The notes beneath the pieces were generated by a model. It saw nothing but the letters and a program-made list of their open reading frames with translations, had not been told where the DNA came from and did no database searches. From Peribolospora baueri (lineage: Eukaryota > Basidiomycota > Peribolosporomycetes > Peribolosporales > Peribolosporaceae), in the NCBI GenBank assembly GCA_029717555.1, contig JAMDHS010000042.1, positions 1 to 64,000 of the forward strand: 64,000 nt of DNA, written 5' to 3'. Every line of letters begins with the position of its first letter. Positions within the stretch are counted from its first letter, which is position 1. Positions 47,801 to 58,454 of the stretch are shown here, piece by piece. Made by a program: the position numbers and the translations under genes.

Positions 47801-49124
47801 GGAGAGAGGGCCGCCTCCATAGAACTATTTGAGAAGCACAAGCAAGCGAGGACAAGGGTTGAGGCCCCCTGGCGCCACGCAAAGACAAGAGACGGACGGC
47901 AGGGAAACGAGGCTGACCAAGTACTCCACGTGGGTCGCCAGCTTCTTCACAGCTTCCGGGTCTCTGGACCAGACCTGAAACGGCGGGGAAGATAAGAGGC
48001 GGCGATGGGACGTGAGTCGTTTCGTCGTCGGCATATTATTTTTTTCTTCTGACTCACCTCGAGGTAGAGGGGAACAGCGGAGGCGAGATCGGTTCGAGTC
48101 TTTATGAAGGCGTCCAAAAGCTCGTCGGCTGTCGGAGGCGGCCGAAGCGGGCCGCCGGGCTTGAAGCAGGCGGTGAGGCAGCCGACGGTGGGGCCCATGA
48201 GGAGGATGGAGTGGACGCCCATGAAATGGAAGAGGGGATGGGAATGCGTGCCAAAGGTGACGCCGCAGAGGTCGACGTCACCGAAGTAGGGGAACATGCA
48301 CATCTGCATCGTCCGGGAAAGCGGGCTGTCCGGAGTGAGCGAGAAGAGGGTGAGAAGTAGAAAAAGAAAGACGCGGGGCGCACCTGAATGAGGATGCGAT
48401 GGGAAAGTGAGATGGGCTTGGGGAAGGCGGAGGTGGTGCCGCTGGAAGGGAGGATCATGGCGGTGGTGTCCATGTCGTCCACCTTTCGGGCCGGTGGAGG
48501 GTCGACGTCAGCGGGGCCGGCCGAAGGATAGAGGTGGGCGAAGGTGGGCAGGGGGAGGAGGGCAGGGGGAGTGTAGGTAGCATCGGCGGCGCCTTGGTCG
48601 TCGTTGGCGAGCGATTGGAGGGCGGCGTGGGCGAGCTGCTCGACGGGGGTGCCGACGGAGACGACGACGTGGGACACCGCGGTTCGTCGGAGCAGATGAG
48701 CGAGCGCCGCGGGCGAGTTGCGGGGCGACATGGGGAAGACGGTAAAGCCCTGGCGAAGGAGGCCGACGACGACGGCGGCGCCGGTGGGAAGATCGGCGGC
48801 GAGCAGGAGGCCGACGACGCCGCGGGACCCGTTTGGCGAGGCGCCTACCGTGTCCGCCAGCGCGGCGGGCGCGATCTGGGACTCGACCCAGGCGGCAGCG
48901 CGATGGACGGCGCGGCCGACATCGCCGCGAGTGATATAGTGGAGGGCATCTCCGTCGTCGGCGTCGTAGTAAACGAAAGCAGGGTGGTTAGGCGAGTTGT
49001 GGAGGTTGAAGTCGTAGATGGCGGCGATGTCGAGGGAAAAGTCGAGGGGCGGGGTCACGAAGGTGTTGGAGCCGACGGCCTGGGGCGTCTTGGGGACGAC
49101 GCCTTTGGGGAGCGGGGACGCCAT
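44817..49124 (-). CDS. A-T-R adenylate-forming reductase, NRPS-like
   Basis: A three-domain enzyme (adenylation, thiolation, reductase) without a condensation domain, about 1104 residues. It activates a carboxylic acid, loads it on phosphopantetheine and releases it by NAD(P)H reduction to an aldehyde or alcohol. Eleven exons; the first is 49124-48384 and the last starts near 45218. A-domain motifs: MILPSSGTTSAFPKP (A3), NGYGATELG (A5), GLWRVVGRKDD and SGEKTNPGPIE (A7/A8), and PLPRTAK with the A10 Lys. The carrier serine is in AHGCDSLTATY. The reductase has LITGTTGFLGANLL for NADPH, FVSSVAAVGSW, and catalytic YGESKYVSE. A GC-AG intron is needed after HSRLYKE (donor at 46802). Related basidiomycete enzymes reduce aryl acids or short amino acids; substrate is unknown. 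The P450 and hydrolase to the right suggest a pathway. Confidence 0.9.
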
Positions 49125-49789
49125 AGGGTTGATGAGACGGGAAGGTGTGAGCGGGCGACGGACGGACGGTGAAGGAGGCGACAATGATATATGTGTGTGG
49201 AGTGGTGCACCGTTCGGGATGTGTGCGAGCCGACCCGACTGACCTTCGCAGCCGGCGTCTCTCCGTCTCTCTTGCGCTTCCCCATTTTCTCTTGCCTTGC
49301 CGTGACGCCGATGATCACTGGCAAGTACACTCGCGCCGACCCGGGCCATCTATGCGGAGACGCCGAAGCCAAGGCGGGCGGGCACAGACTGACTGGCTGA
49401 CGTAAGCCACATAAGGTGCGTACACTGTACTCCGGTCGCGGCGTCCGCTTGTGGGGGAGTGCGTGCGGTAACGACCGCTCTACGTGCCGTCGCACTCGGG
49501 TTCGTCGTTCGTGGCTTTTTGTCTGTCTGGGATTTGGCCGACATGGAGGGGTGAGAGGAAGGACGAGCGCATGGCGTCAGGGTGCTACTACCGGCAGCCC
49601 CGGCAGAGTCTGGAGATCTCCATACGGCGATGGCTAGTTGAGCGAGCGACTCGGGCACAACGCCGCCCTCGAGTGTCGCCACGTCCTGTCTTCTCCGCCG
49701 GCATCTAGTGTCACCCCCGTTGCGTTTGGTCCACCGCGCGCGCCGGTCTGGTCTGGCTAGATAGATGCTAACTAGATCCGTCACGCTAC
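49125..49789. other. Intergenic upstream of the A-T-R reductase gene
   Basis: About 665 bases, expected to hold the A-T-R promoter. No gene is seen. Confidence 0.45.
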
Positions 49790-50422
49790 GCCTGCGCTAC
49801 GTCCGAGCAAAGGGGGATCAGACACGCAGCATGAGTCGCCTCGTCAACCCATCCCCGAAATCCATCTACGCAGTCCGTCCACCGCGCTTTGGCCCCTGTG
49901 ATCGCCGGCATGCTCCAGTCACCGAGCAGAGAGCATATGTCGCGTAGACGAAGGACATAGCCTGTGTATCCAGGGTGACACGACCCGGAGATCGCATGGT
50001 TGAGCGAGCCACGAACGGCCTTGGAAGGAGAAAAAAAAACGCGCCGGACAGCGACGGAGGAGCACTTACGACCTGGCAATTCGAAGGGCTTCCGTAGAGC
50101 AAGATTATACCACTGATGGCGCCGGCAACGGTAGCGTAGCGCGAGAAGTGCGGATGGAGAGGGGAACGACGAAGAGTCAGCGCAGGACAAGGACGATGGG
50201 TTATGATCTCCAGGGAGTCATGGAGGGCGTGAAGGGAGCCAAGGTGAGCGCATGGCATGGCAGGGTACTCACGAACCAAATTATATACTCCCACAAGAAG
50301 AGAGAGATGGCGACCCACTCCGCGTTGTCGATCTTGATCAGAGATCGCACGGCCGTCTCGAGCTCGGGCCCCAGTACGGCGAGCGGGTCGGGCTCTGCTA
50401 CTCGGGGAGAGAGGATAGGCAT
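49790..50422 (-). pseudogene. N-terminal half of a multi-pass membrane protein (DUF6533-like)
   Basis: A minus-strand start (ATG at 50422) opens an exon to 50273 ending in LFLWEYIIWF, followed by a GTGAGT donor. A second exon has HFSRYATVAGAISGIILLYGSPSNCQ-like sequence (about 50160-50070), and a third stretch follows near 50020-49960. The order of helices resembles the N-terminal half of the basidiomycete DUF6533 family. No matching C-terminal half exists to the left. The expected second half lies on the opposite strand at 51025-52369. So this is either a truncated gene or half of a gene split by an inversion. The exact 3' limit is not determined. The family label is an inference from the helix motif pattern. 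Confidence 0.4.
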
Positions 50423-51024
50423 GGCGTAGAAAGGCGGTTTGTTCGGAGGCGAGCCCCGCCTGCCCGCCCGCCCGCTCTCCAGCCAGCGACAGCACTGCTT
50501 TACGTGACAATCCTGACCGTTGTGGGCGAGCGGGTGGAAGTGACAAGCGTGGAGCTGAGCGTCTTAACAGCCCACCCGGACGGCTCGCGTTACGGACGGC
50601 GACCCATCTGCAATATTTTCTTTTGACTCGGTAATTGCGCTCTGGTCGCTTGCCTACGCGAGACGAGGAGCCTGGTCAGCGCCACTCGTGCAGTGCAACA
50701 CACGTCTCTGCCTGCTTTGCCGCCGTACGACGGTCTAACACAGCCTTGTGTGCGCCGGCCAGCTAAACCCAAGCCGTGGCTGACGCTCTCGGGGGCTTGC
50801 TCGTTCTGCCGGCCGGCATCGGGCATGAGGGCGCGACGCGAGCAGAGGGTCGCTCTGGTGGCTCAGCGGCTTGGCGCTCGCTCACCATCGTCATGTGCCG
50901 ATCGACTTCAGATTGCGACTCGGAGACTCGGTCCGTCCCGCGGCATGCGGAGGTTGATTGAGATGAGGCGTGGTTGGACGGCGCCGTTGGACGAGGTTAC
51001 GACTAGACAAGAGTGCTTGTTCAG
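50423..51024. other. Spacer between the two halves of the membrane-protein gene
   Basis: About 600 bases with no transmembrane or other recognisable coding sequence. If an inversion split the gene, one breakpoint should lie near the right end of this spacer. Confidence 0.4.
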
Positions 51025-52369
51025 CGTACCATCGCCATTTATCACAACAACGGAAGGGTCGGCGTGTTCCTATACACCATATGGGTCACCACCGTCTGCG
51101 CTTGTTGGATTTCATCGCTCACGGGCTGTGAGTCGAGCGAGCGAACGGTATGGCATGCCTGCTGCTACTCTTTTCTTCTTCCGGCAGTCCGATCCACGCC
51201 GCTCGGTTTCACTCTCCTCGGTGCCAGGTGTGTGCACTCTTTCCTCGCTCCATCGTTGCTTCGCCCGTACGACGACGCTCACCCTTCTCTCCGCCCCTCG
51301 CGCACGTCCAGCTGCACGAATCAAACCATCGGCAAATGGCGCGTGATGGGTTGAGTCAGCTCCAAGTGAGTCGTCCGCCCGAGAAGGGCAAGGCAAGGCG
51401 AGCGGGCTGCGTGGCTCACACAAAGCTGCGAACTCGACGCTCATCGACTCACCGATCCGATCTGCGCCCATGCTTCCTTTCAGATTCTTTGACTTTTGCA
51501 TTCTTGTCCTGTGAGTCCTCGTCGCAGATGCTCAGTCGGCAACCCCCCCCGGTGCGCTACTGAACCTTCTTCTTTAACCAACGACGACCACCGTTACCCA
51601 TCTTGGCCTAGAACGGTGGCGCAGTTGAACAAGTTGAAAGTACAAGGCAAGGTGGTCAACGCTCGGAACAACGACATTCAAGGCTTCATTCGCGAGTCGT
51701 CCATCTCTATTTCCTCGCCGTCTTCTCCTCCAACCTTGCGATGATGGTGGTAGATCTGGTCAAGGAGGGAGAATACGTAAGTATCGGCCGAGTCAGCGGG
51801 TTCGGCCGGAATCGCTGACGATGGTCGTCGTCCTCCTTCTTCTTCAGGACCCCGTCATCCCGGTGCCCATCACGTTCTGTCTCCAGCATATCATTTGCGC
51901 TCGGCTGGTTTTTAACCTTCGCCGACTCGGAAGGTCGGGTGTCTCGACGGGAGGGAGCAGCGGCGAGAACGGCGTATCCTTGGGACCCATCGGTACCATA
52001 CGCTCCATCAAGGACGGCGGCCGTCGGACATTGAGCCAGCCGTCCCTCTCTCAGCAAGCCATCGCCACTACCGACGACGATCGGAGTTTCTACGAACGCT
52101 CGAGCCAGGACATTTTCTCCGCCGCTCCTCTCGCTTCGTTCTCCCAAACGCGCGTGGCCGCCGCTGCTGGCGGCGGCAGCGGTCCTGGGAGACACGTCGA
52201 CGGACGCGAACGCGATCGGGACGCGTGGGAGCAAGAACAAGAACACTTGCAAAAGACGGAGACGTTGGCGCACTCCCAACCCTATGTCATCGGTTTTCGT
52301 TCTTCTTCTTCTACTTCGCGAGGCCGACTTTCCCCATCTCAGAAGATCTATAACCCGGACTGCAGTTAA
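51025..52369 (+). pseudogene. C-terminal half of a multi-pass membrane protein (DUF6533-like)
   Basis: The first exon starts RTIAIYHNNGRVGVFLYTIW and has no upstream partner on this strand; the motif matches the middle of DUF6533-type proteins (LR-x-AIY-x-N). Later exons read FFDFCILVLTVAQLNKLK, then HLYFLAVFSSNLAMMVVDLV, then PVIPVPITFCLQHIICARLV and NLRRLG, followed by a disordered Ser/Gly-rich tail to a stop at 52367-52369. Between NDIQGFIRES and HLYFLAVF the frame shifts by one base (about 51695), so the segment is broken or the assembly has an error there. No start codon suits the first exon. See the minus-strand half at 49790-50422. Confidence 0.42.
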
Positions 52370-54226
52370 TTATCCTTTGATACCCTGTTCATTTTGCTAT
52401 TCCGTCTGTCCATTCGTCCGGAGAAAGGGTGTGTGTGAGATGACCATGGCGCGATGCGATGATACGATGCGCCTTCGTCGGCGAGTTCGGACCGGTCCGT
52501 CCGCCGAGGGCAGCCCGTGAGACGGCGATGAAAGGCCGGAGGAAGAGAGGAGAAGGGGACATTGTCATAAGAACAGTCATCGTCATGAGTCGGTCGCTCG
52601 CTTCCCATCGCCTCGTGTCATCCTCGTGTCGTCATCGTAGCGGCGATAGGGGATAGGACTGGTATGGGGCGGGTGCAGGCACTATGGGTGGGAGCATGGG
52701 AAGGAGGTGGTGTGTGTACGAGCGCGAGGGGGTGTGGTCGGTACGCCGCCGACGGACGAGGGCCGAACGAATCGGTGCCGTTGGAGGGGCCGCTCGGACG
52801 TTGCGGACGATGAGGAGCGAGGAGGAGGAGGGTGCACACGAAGGATGCGCTTGCGCTGCTACTGCACGCAGAGCGCCACCCTAGAGCTCAACAATACGCA
52901 TCGCGCTTCGCACTTGCACTTGCACTTGCACTCGGGCAGTGGGTGGGAACCATGTCGAGCCAGGTGATCGATCTCTACCTGGGCCTCGTTCGCCGTGGAC
53001 GACGGGGATTTGACAAGCCCGCACGCGCGCAAGCCGCTGTTGCTGCGGCACACGTGGCGCATCTCAATCTTGGGGCGGATGTAGATAGGGTAGAGCCCCG
53101 GCCTACGTGGGCCGACGCTGGCTGGCTGGCGATGGTGGATGGCCGATGTAGACCGACGCTAGCTGGCCCACTGGCCGACCGACGCTTGGTCCTGACAGCT
53201 TCTCACACTTGTCGACGCCGACATGCATAGTCCGCGGACTCCGATCGTCGTCATCGCGTAATTCTTTTTACTTTTACTTTGCGCGTCGGCGACGGCGACC
53301 CACACGTGTGGTTTAGTTGGTGCGCGGACCCTGATCGTCGTCATCGCCGTCTGAGCGTAATTTTTTTCCTTTTTTACTTTGCGGCACGTCCACGTCGACG
53401 ACGACGGCGACCCACGCCCACCGGAGACGGCCCGCATTATCTGCGGACCCTGATCTTTCGACAGCGCGAGAAATTGCGCACACAACCGAGCCATCGCATG
53501 AAGCCTTCCGAGCCAGCGCATGAAGCCATCCGTCGCCGTCCGAGCGCACCTCCGTCCGAGCGCGTCAGTTTTTCGCCGTCCGAGTGCGGCCAGCCAGCCG
53601 GCGACCAATGGTCCGCGACCTCCGGATACTTTTCATCCGATCACGCGCAATCGTAGCGCTATGTTCGGCGCAGGTGCGAACGCAGCCGCCGGCCCGGCGA
53701 GCGGCCATGACGACGGGGCTTCGGTACGTGCACCGGTACCAACATAGCCCGACTGCCCGGGGGTCCGGGCTCGGGCTCGTCGGTGGATCTCTCCCCCCTT
53801 TGTCGGTCCTTTCTGTTCCATGACACGGCCCAGCCCGATGGACCAGTTGCCGGGTTTTTTTTTCCTTCCACCGTCCTCGCCCCGGTGCTTATGACCCTAC
53901 CTTATCGGTGGTTCCTGTCTTAGCCGCCGGCGTGCCTTCATAATAACGACGTATGTAAGGGTGCGCTCGTACCACCCCCTCGTCCCCTCCCTCCACCTTT
54001 GCCACCCCGCCTCCCTTCCCCTCCACACCCGGAGCGCTTCATTCCTGTCCCCTGAGGAGAGCGTTTCCGCTACGTCTCCTTGCATCTAATAAATTCTCCT
54101 CAGTCCTGCCCGGAGAAGCAGAGAGAAGGACACTCCGCCCTCCATTTAACCTCGCCCCGGCCGCGCCGCTTTCCTTCTTCCCCCTCCCCCCTTACCCCGT
54201 CCCTTGTTTCAAAGTTCGAAGCGGTC
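52370..54226. other. Intergenic upstream of the P450 gene
   Basis: 1.86 kb without a recognisable gene. It contains an imperfect tandem repeat of about 90 bases (listed separately) and short cttgca steps at 52911-52930. The stretch from about 53990 to 54226 is C/T-rich and precedes the P450 ATG. Confidence 0.5.
53232..53457. repeat. Imperfect tandem repeat of about 90 bases, two and a part copies
   Basis: Each copy begins gcggac(t/c)c(c/t)gatcgtcgtcatcgc, has a T-rich middle ending ttttactttgcg, and ends in gacggcgaccca. Copy 1 is about 53232-53303, copy 2 about 53322-53416, and a third copy starts at about 53441 and is cut off after about 17 bases. The alternation of GC-rich and T-rich parts is unlike the flanks. 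Confidence 0.7.
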
Positions 54227-57051
54227 ATGCCGTCCTTCATGCCGGACATCGCGGCGGCGCCGTCGATCGGCTCGCTCCTGGCCTGGACGCCAAGGCTCTC
54301 TTTTCTGCCGCTGCTGGTCGCCCCCGTCTTCGTCCTCGCGTATGTGGTCTACTACCTCGTTTTGCAACCACTACGGAGCCCGTTGCGCGTCCTCCCCGGC
54401 CCGCGACCGCGCAGCCTCGTCTTCGGAAGCCACTTTTGGGCCCTCCGCCGTGGTCCTCACCTCGCCATCCGCGAATGGCGCGCCCAGTACGGCGACACGT
54501 TCAAGCTGCGCGGCACCCTCGGCGCGACCCGCTTGGTGACCCTCGACGCGCGCGCGCTGTACCACGTCGCCGTGGCATCCGCGTACAAGTATCCCAAGCC
54601 CCGGCGCGTGCGGGAGAGCATCGCGGACAAAGTGGGCCGAGGACTTGTATTTCTCGAGGGTGAGTTTCCCTCCGCGACTCGCTTGTGGCCCGTGCGCAAC
54701 GTGGATCGCTCGCGTGGCCGTGCTTGTCGCTCACGTGTTGTGGTGGAGCGGATGAAAAGACGCCGGGCTGTCTCATATCGGCCAGGCTAGGATGGATGCG
54801 ACCGACGTCGGCCGTCCGCCCGCGCGTGGTCCTGCATAAGCCTAACTCTAATGCCCACCTTGGCTCAGTCCTCGCTTCTCGCTTCGGCCACGCTGACGCC
54901 GCCACCGCTTCCACTCCTTCCCTATGTCCCTTTTCTCCTTTTCTCCGCGCCGCACCCACGTGCGCACGCCCTTGCACCACCGATCACCATCATGCAGGCG
55001 ATCAACACAAACAGCGCCGCCGCCTTGTCCAGCCAGCGTTCAAGGGCAGCGAGGTCGAAGCGTTCGGACCGTTGTTCTGCTCAGAAGCTGTAAAGGTGCG
55101 TCGCCGGTCCTAGGCTAGGGCTTAGCAGCTTGCTGACCCGACCTCTTCGCCCATTTGCAGATGACGGCCCAATGGGACCAGCTGATCACAGCCGCCCAAT
55201 GGTCCGGCGTCGGCGCTGGCGAAAAACATGGCGAGGCTGCCAGCGCGACGGTGGACATTTATGATTGCTGCAGCAAGGTTGCCTGTGGGTACATCCGCTC
55301 TCTGCACCCTTTTCACCATGCCTCAGCGGAACGGCGACGTTCGTCATCGGCTGGGGACGTGCTGACAGATTCGCGTTCTTGCCTCCCTTTGCGTTCCTTC
55401 CCGGATAGTCGACGCTATCTCCAAGGCGTCGTTCAGCCACGAATTTGGCCGGCTCAGTTCTGCCGCTGAAAAGGGAGCGCCCGCCCTCGTCGACGGGGAA
55501 GACCTCAGCTCAGTGGCGGAGAGCGTGCGCGCCTACTTTGAGCTCACCTCCACCGGCTTCCTCGCCCAGCTCGAGCTCGCCATCCCGAGTCTGCGCATGC
55601 TCCCTACCGCGCGCCGCCGTCGCCTGCGCGAGCACCGCGACGTGCTGTACAACGCCATTCATTCCCTCCTCCGCGCAAAGCGTGCCGCCATGGAGGGGAA
55701 ATCGCGCGTACGGGACGGCGAGGTGTACGACAAGAGCCTCCTAGGCCTCTTGTGTGAGTCTTCTTTGTCTGCACGATAACGTGAAATCCCCCTAGCTCAC
55801 AACAAACGCAACGCCCCGCGTGGCCTGTAACAGTGAAGGCCAACCTCGGGACGGACGGCGTTACCGACGATGAGCTGGCGGAGGAATGCGCAACCTTTTT
55901 AGTGGCTGGGCATGACACCGTCGGTGAGCTGCGCTTCCCGTAGGCCGCGCTCCGGCCTGCCACGTCTTCTCTGCATGTCGTTTCGCGCAATCGCTCTTTC
56001 GTCACCATCACGCTCACCTCAAACGCCGTCTCCTTCTTTGGGTCCGGACACGCACAGCGACCGCTCTGTCGTGGGCACTCTACCTCCTTGCGGCGCAACC
56101 TGCGGTGCAGGACCGGCTGCGGGCGGAGCTCTACTCGTGTGCAGCCCTGGCCGACATGCACTCGATGGATTCCACCCATCTGGCAGAGGTGCTCTCGGCG
56201 GAAAACCTGCCTTACCTCGACGGAGTCATACGTGAGACGTTGCGGCTATACGCCCCAGTCAGCGTAACCGAGCGCACCTGTACGGCGCCGGGAGGCGACG
56301 TCATACCCTTGGGTCGCCCCATCAAGCTCGCGGATGGGAGCACGGCGGATCGAATCCGCATCTCCGAAGGCGACGGCGTCACCCTCGCCCTCTCCGAGCT
56401 CAACCGCGCCGAGACTCTCTGGGGTCCCGACGCGGACGAGTTCAGGCCCGAGCGATGGCTGGAACCCCTGCCGGAACCCGTGCAGCGCATGCTCGGCTGG
56501 GGTCATCTCTCCTCATTTCTCTTCGGCCCGCGCCAGTGCATCGGCTATAGGTGAGCGCCGCCCCGTCGATCACGCTCGCCGCTCCCTGCTCACCACCCCT
56601 TTCCCGGTCTTCCGCTCCAGGTTTGCCCTCCTAGAGTGAGTTTAATTGATCTGGGTGACTTGCATGCCGGGCTCCGCTCATCATCGTCTCAATTTTACTC
56701 CTCGTTCTGTCCGGTTCCCCTCCTTTCTGAAGAGTTCGCGCCATCCTCGCCACGACGATACGCCAGTACGTGTTCGCACCAGCCGCCGAGACCGATCAGG
56801 TCTCTTGCGCCTTCGACATCGCTCTGCGACCCGTCGTCGATCACGAGGCCCCGGCCGTGCATGACGACGCCGAGGACGCCGACGATGGCGATGACACCTG
56901 TAGCATCCTCGCTGGCGTCGACGCAGTCAATAGGCCGTTCTGTGGCGGCCCCCGAGGGGATGCCGGCGGGGGGGCGACCAAGAGCGTCGCATTGCCTCTT
57001 TCCGTCAGCCGCTTCGACCCTGCCAAGCTGACCTCCAGCATTTCCGCCTAA
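54227..57051 (+). CDS. Cytochrome P450 monooxygenase
   Basis: A fungal microsomal P450 that inserts one oxygen atom into a lipophilic substrate, fed by NADPH-P450 reductase. Eight exons (54227-54659, 54998-55095, 55161-55284, 55409-55753, 55834-55923, 56058-56550, 56621-56635, 56733-57051) give 638 residues. An N-terminal membrane anchor (LLVAPVFVLAYVVYYLVL) is followed by the Pro-rich hinge VLPGPRPRS. HKQRRRLVQPAFK is the C-helix. The I-helix is FLVAGHDTVATALSW, the ExxR motif is ETLR, FRPERW follows, and the heme loop is FLFGPRQCIGYR with the axial Cys, completed by the 15-base exon 7. It is longer than the usual 500-550 residues because of a disordered C-terminal tail of about 110 residues. 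CYP family cannot be assigned by eye. Confidence 0.93.
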
Positions 57052-58454
57052 ACGCAAGCAAGCACCAAGCGGACAAGAGGTCCCGCATTACCTACCACCA
57101 CCATTCCGTCTCTCACGCGACGATGATGATGCCCTCTCCCACGAATTCTAACGTGTCACGTCTTGATCAACGAACGCCAGGTGGCGGAGAGGATTCCCCA
57201 TACCACTCTCCCCATCTATCTCTCTTCACTCCGCCGCCCTCTCTCCAACGACTCTTAACGCGTGTTTACGTCTTCCTCTTCTGGGTGCCACCAATCTGGT
57301 TGCAATCGATCGATCTCGGCTTTGAATCCTCCATCTCTCTCTTCTTCCTCTTCGTTCACCAACTTCGGGGGTATATAGATAGATGCCGCACAGACGCTTC
57401 CGCGCAGGAACGTTTTTTCATAAACGACCGGGTTTTGATCTTCTCCGCGCGTCCACGACTTCCGGCCTTTCCCGAAGGGAAGGAAGGGCAGCGGCGGGCG
57501 ATAGTGCCCTTTATTAGCGTTTGTTCGACGCGGTTCGAAAAGAGAAGAGATGCGAGTGAAACGACGCATGCAATTCGTACGGGACGTACTGCCGACCGAC
57601 CGCGGGGCATGCTCCTCAAGGGCGCTCGCTGACGCTGTCATCGTCCGGCGCCGTCATCGCTTACGTGCTAAAGGTATAAGGCGAGTCAGTCCCGCGTTCC
57701 GCTGGCCCCACGACATCTATCCGTCCGTCGCCGCAACGTCACCTTTCACTAAGCGTGCAGAAAGCCGCGACAATGACGACGACGGCTGTCGACTATGGAA
57801 GTCGGTGTACTTGACATCCTTTGAACGCAGACTTTCCCTCTTGCCGACTCCTCATAAAACGTTCCCGTCGACCTCCATTCAACAAACAGCATGCCTTTCC
57901 GCGCTTCGTCCCTGCGCCATTCTCTTCGGTGAACGTTCGCGCAAGTGCATTCCTTCCTATGCCCCCACCTTGAGTATCGCTCGACGCCGGCTCGAGCCGC
58001 TAACAAGCTCAGGAAATGGTGGGAAAATCCGTTATATATTCAGAATGGAGTCATCCAAAGTCGTCTCGACATGCGCATCGTATCTCGTTAAACACCTCCG
58101 CCAGCAGAGCGACCGGCGGTCCGCCAAGTATTCCAAAAGAAGAAAGAACATTTCCGAGTGGCCTGATTGAGAGGTTGCGCTCAGTCGACCCATGTCGCCA
58201 CGTTTCCCAGTAGAGGCGCAAATCCATCGCCAATACCTTGATCCGGTAAAAGGTATCAGAGCTTGCTGGTCCTTGTCACATTGCTGATGAGGAAACCAGC
58301 CACGAGGTGTCCTTCATATGGACGACAGAACCCCGCGGGTGGAGCGAAAGGGTGTGAAGACGCACCAATTCAGCATGCACATCGAGCCTCATGACGGAAC
58401 ATAGCCATCGCCAAAGAATCACTCACCAACTTCGGCTGGCTTCTCGTATATGAT
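57052..58454. other. Convergent spacer between P450 and alpha/beta hydrolase
   Basis: About 1.4 kb with no recognisable gene. Open frames (57123-57632 +, 57550-58170 +) have no family features and no supporting splice pattern. The stretch is AT-richer than the window average. Confidence 0.5.
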
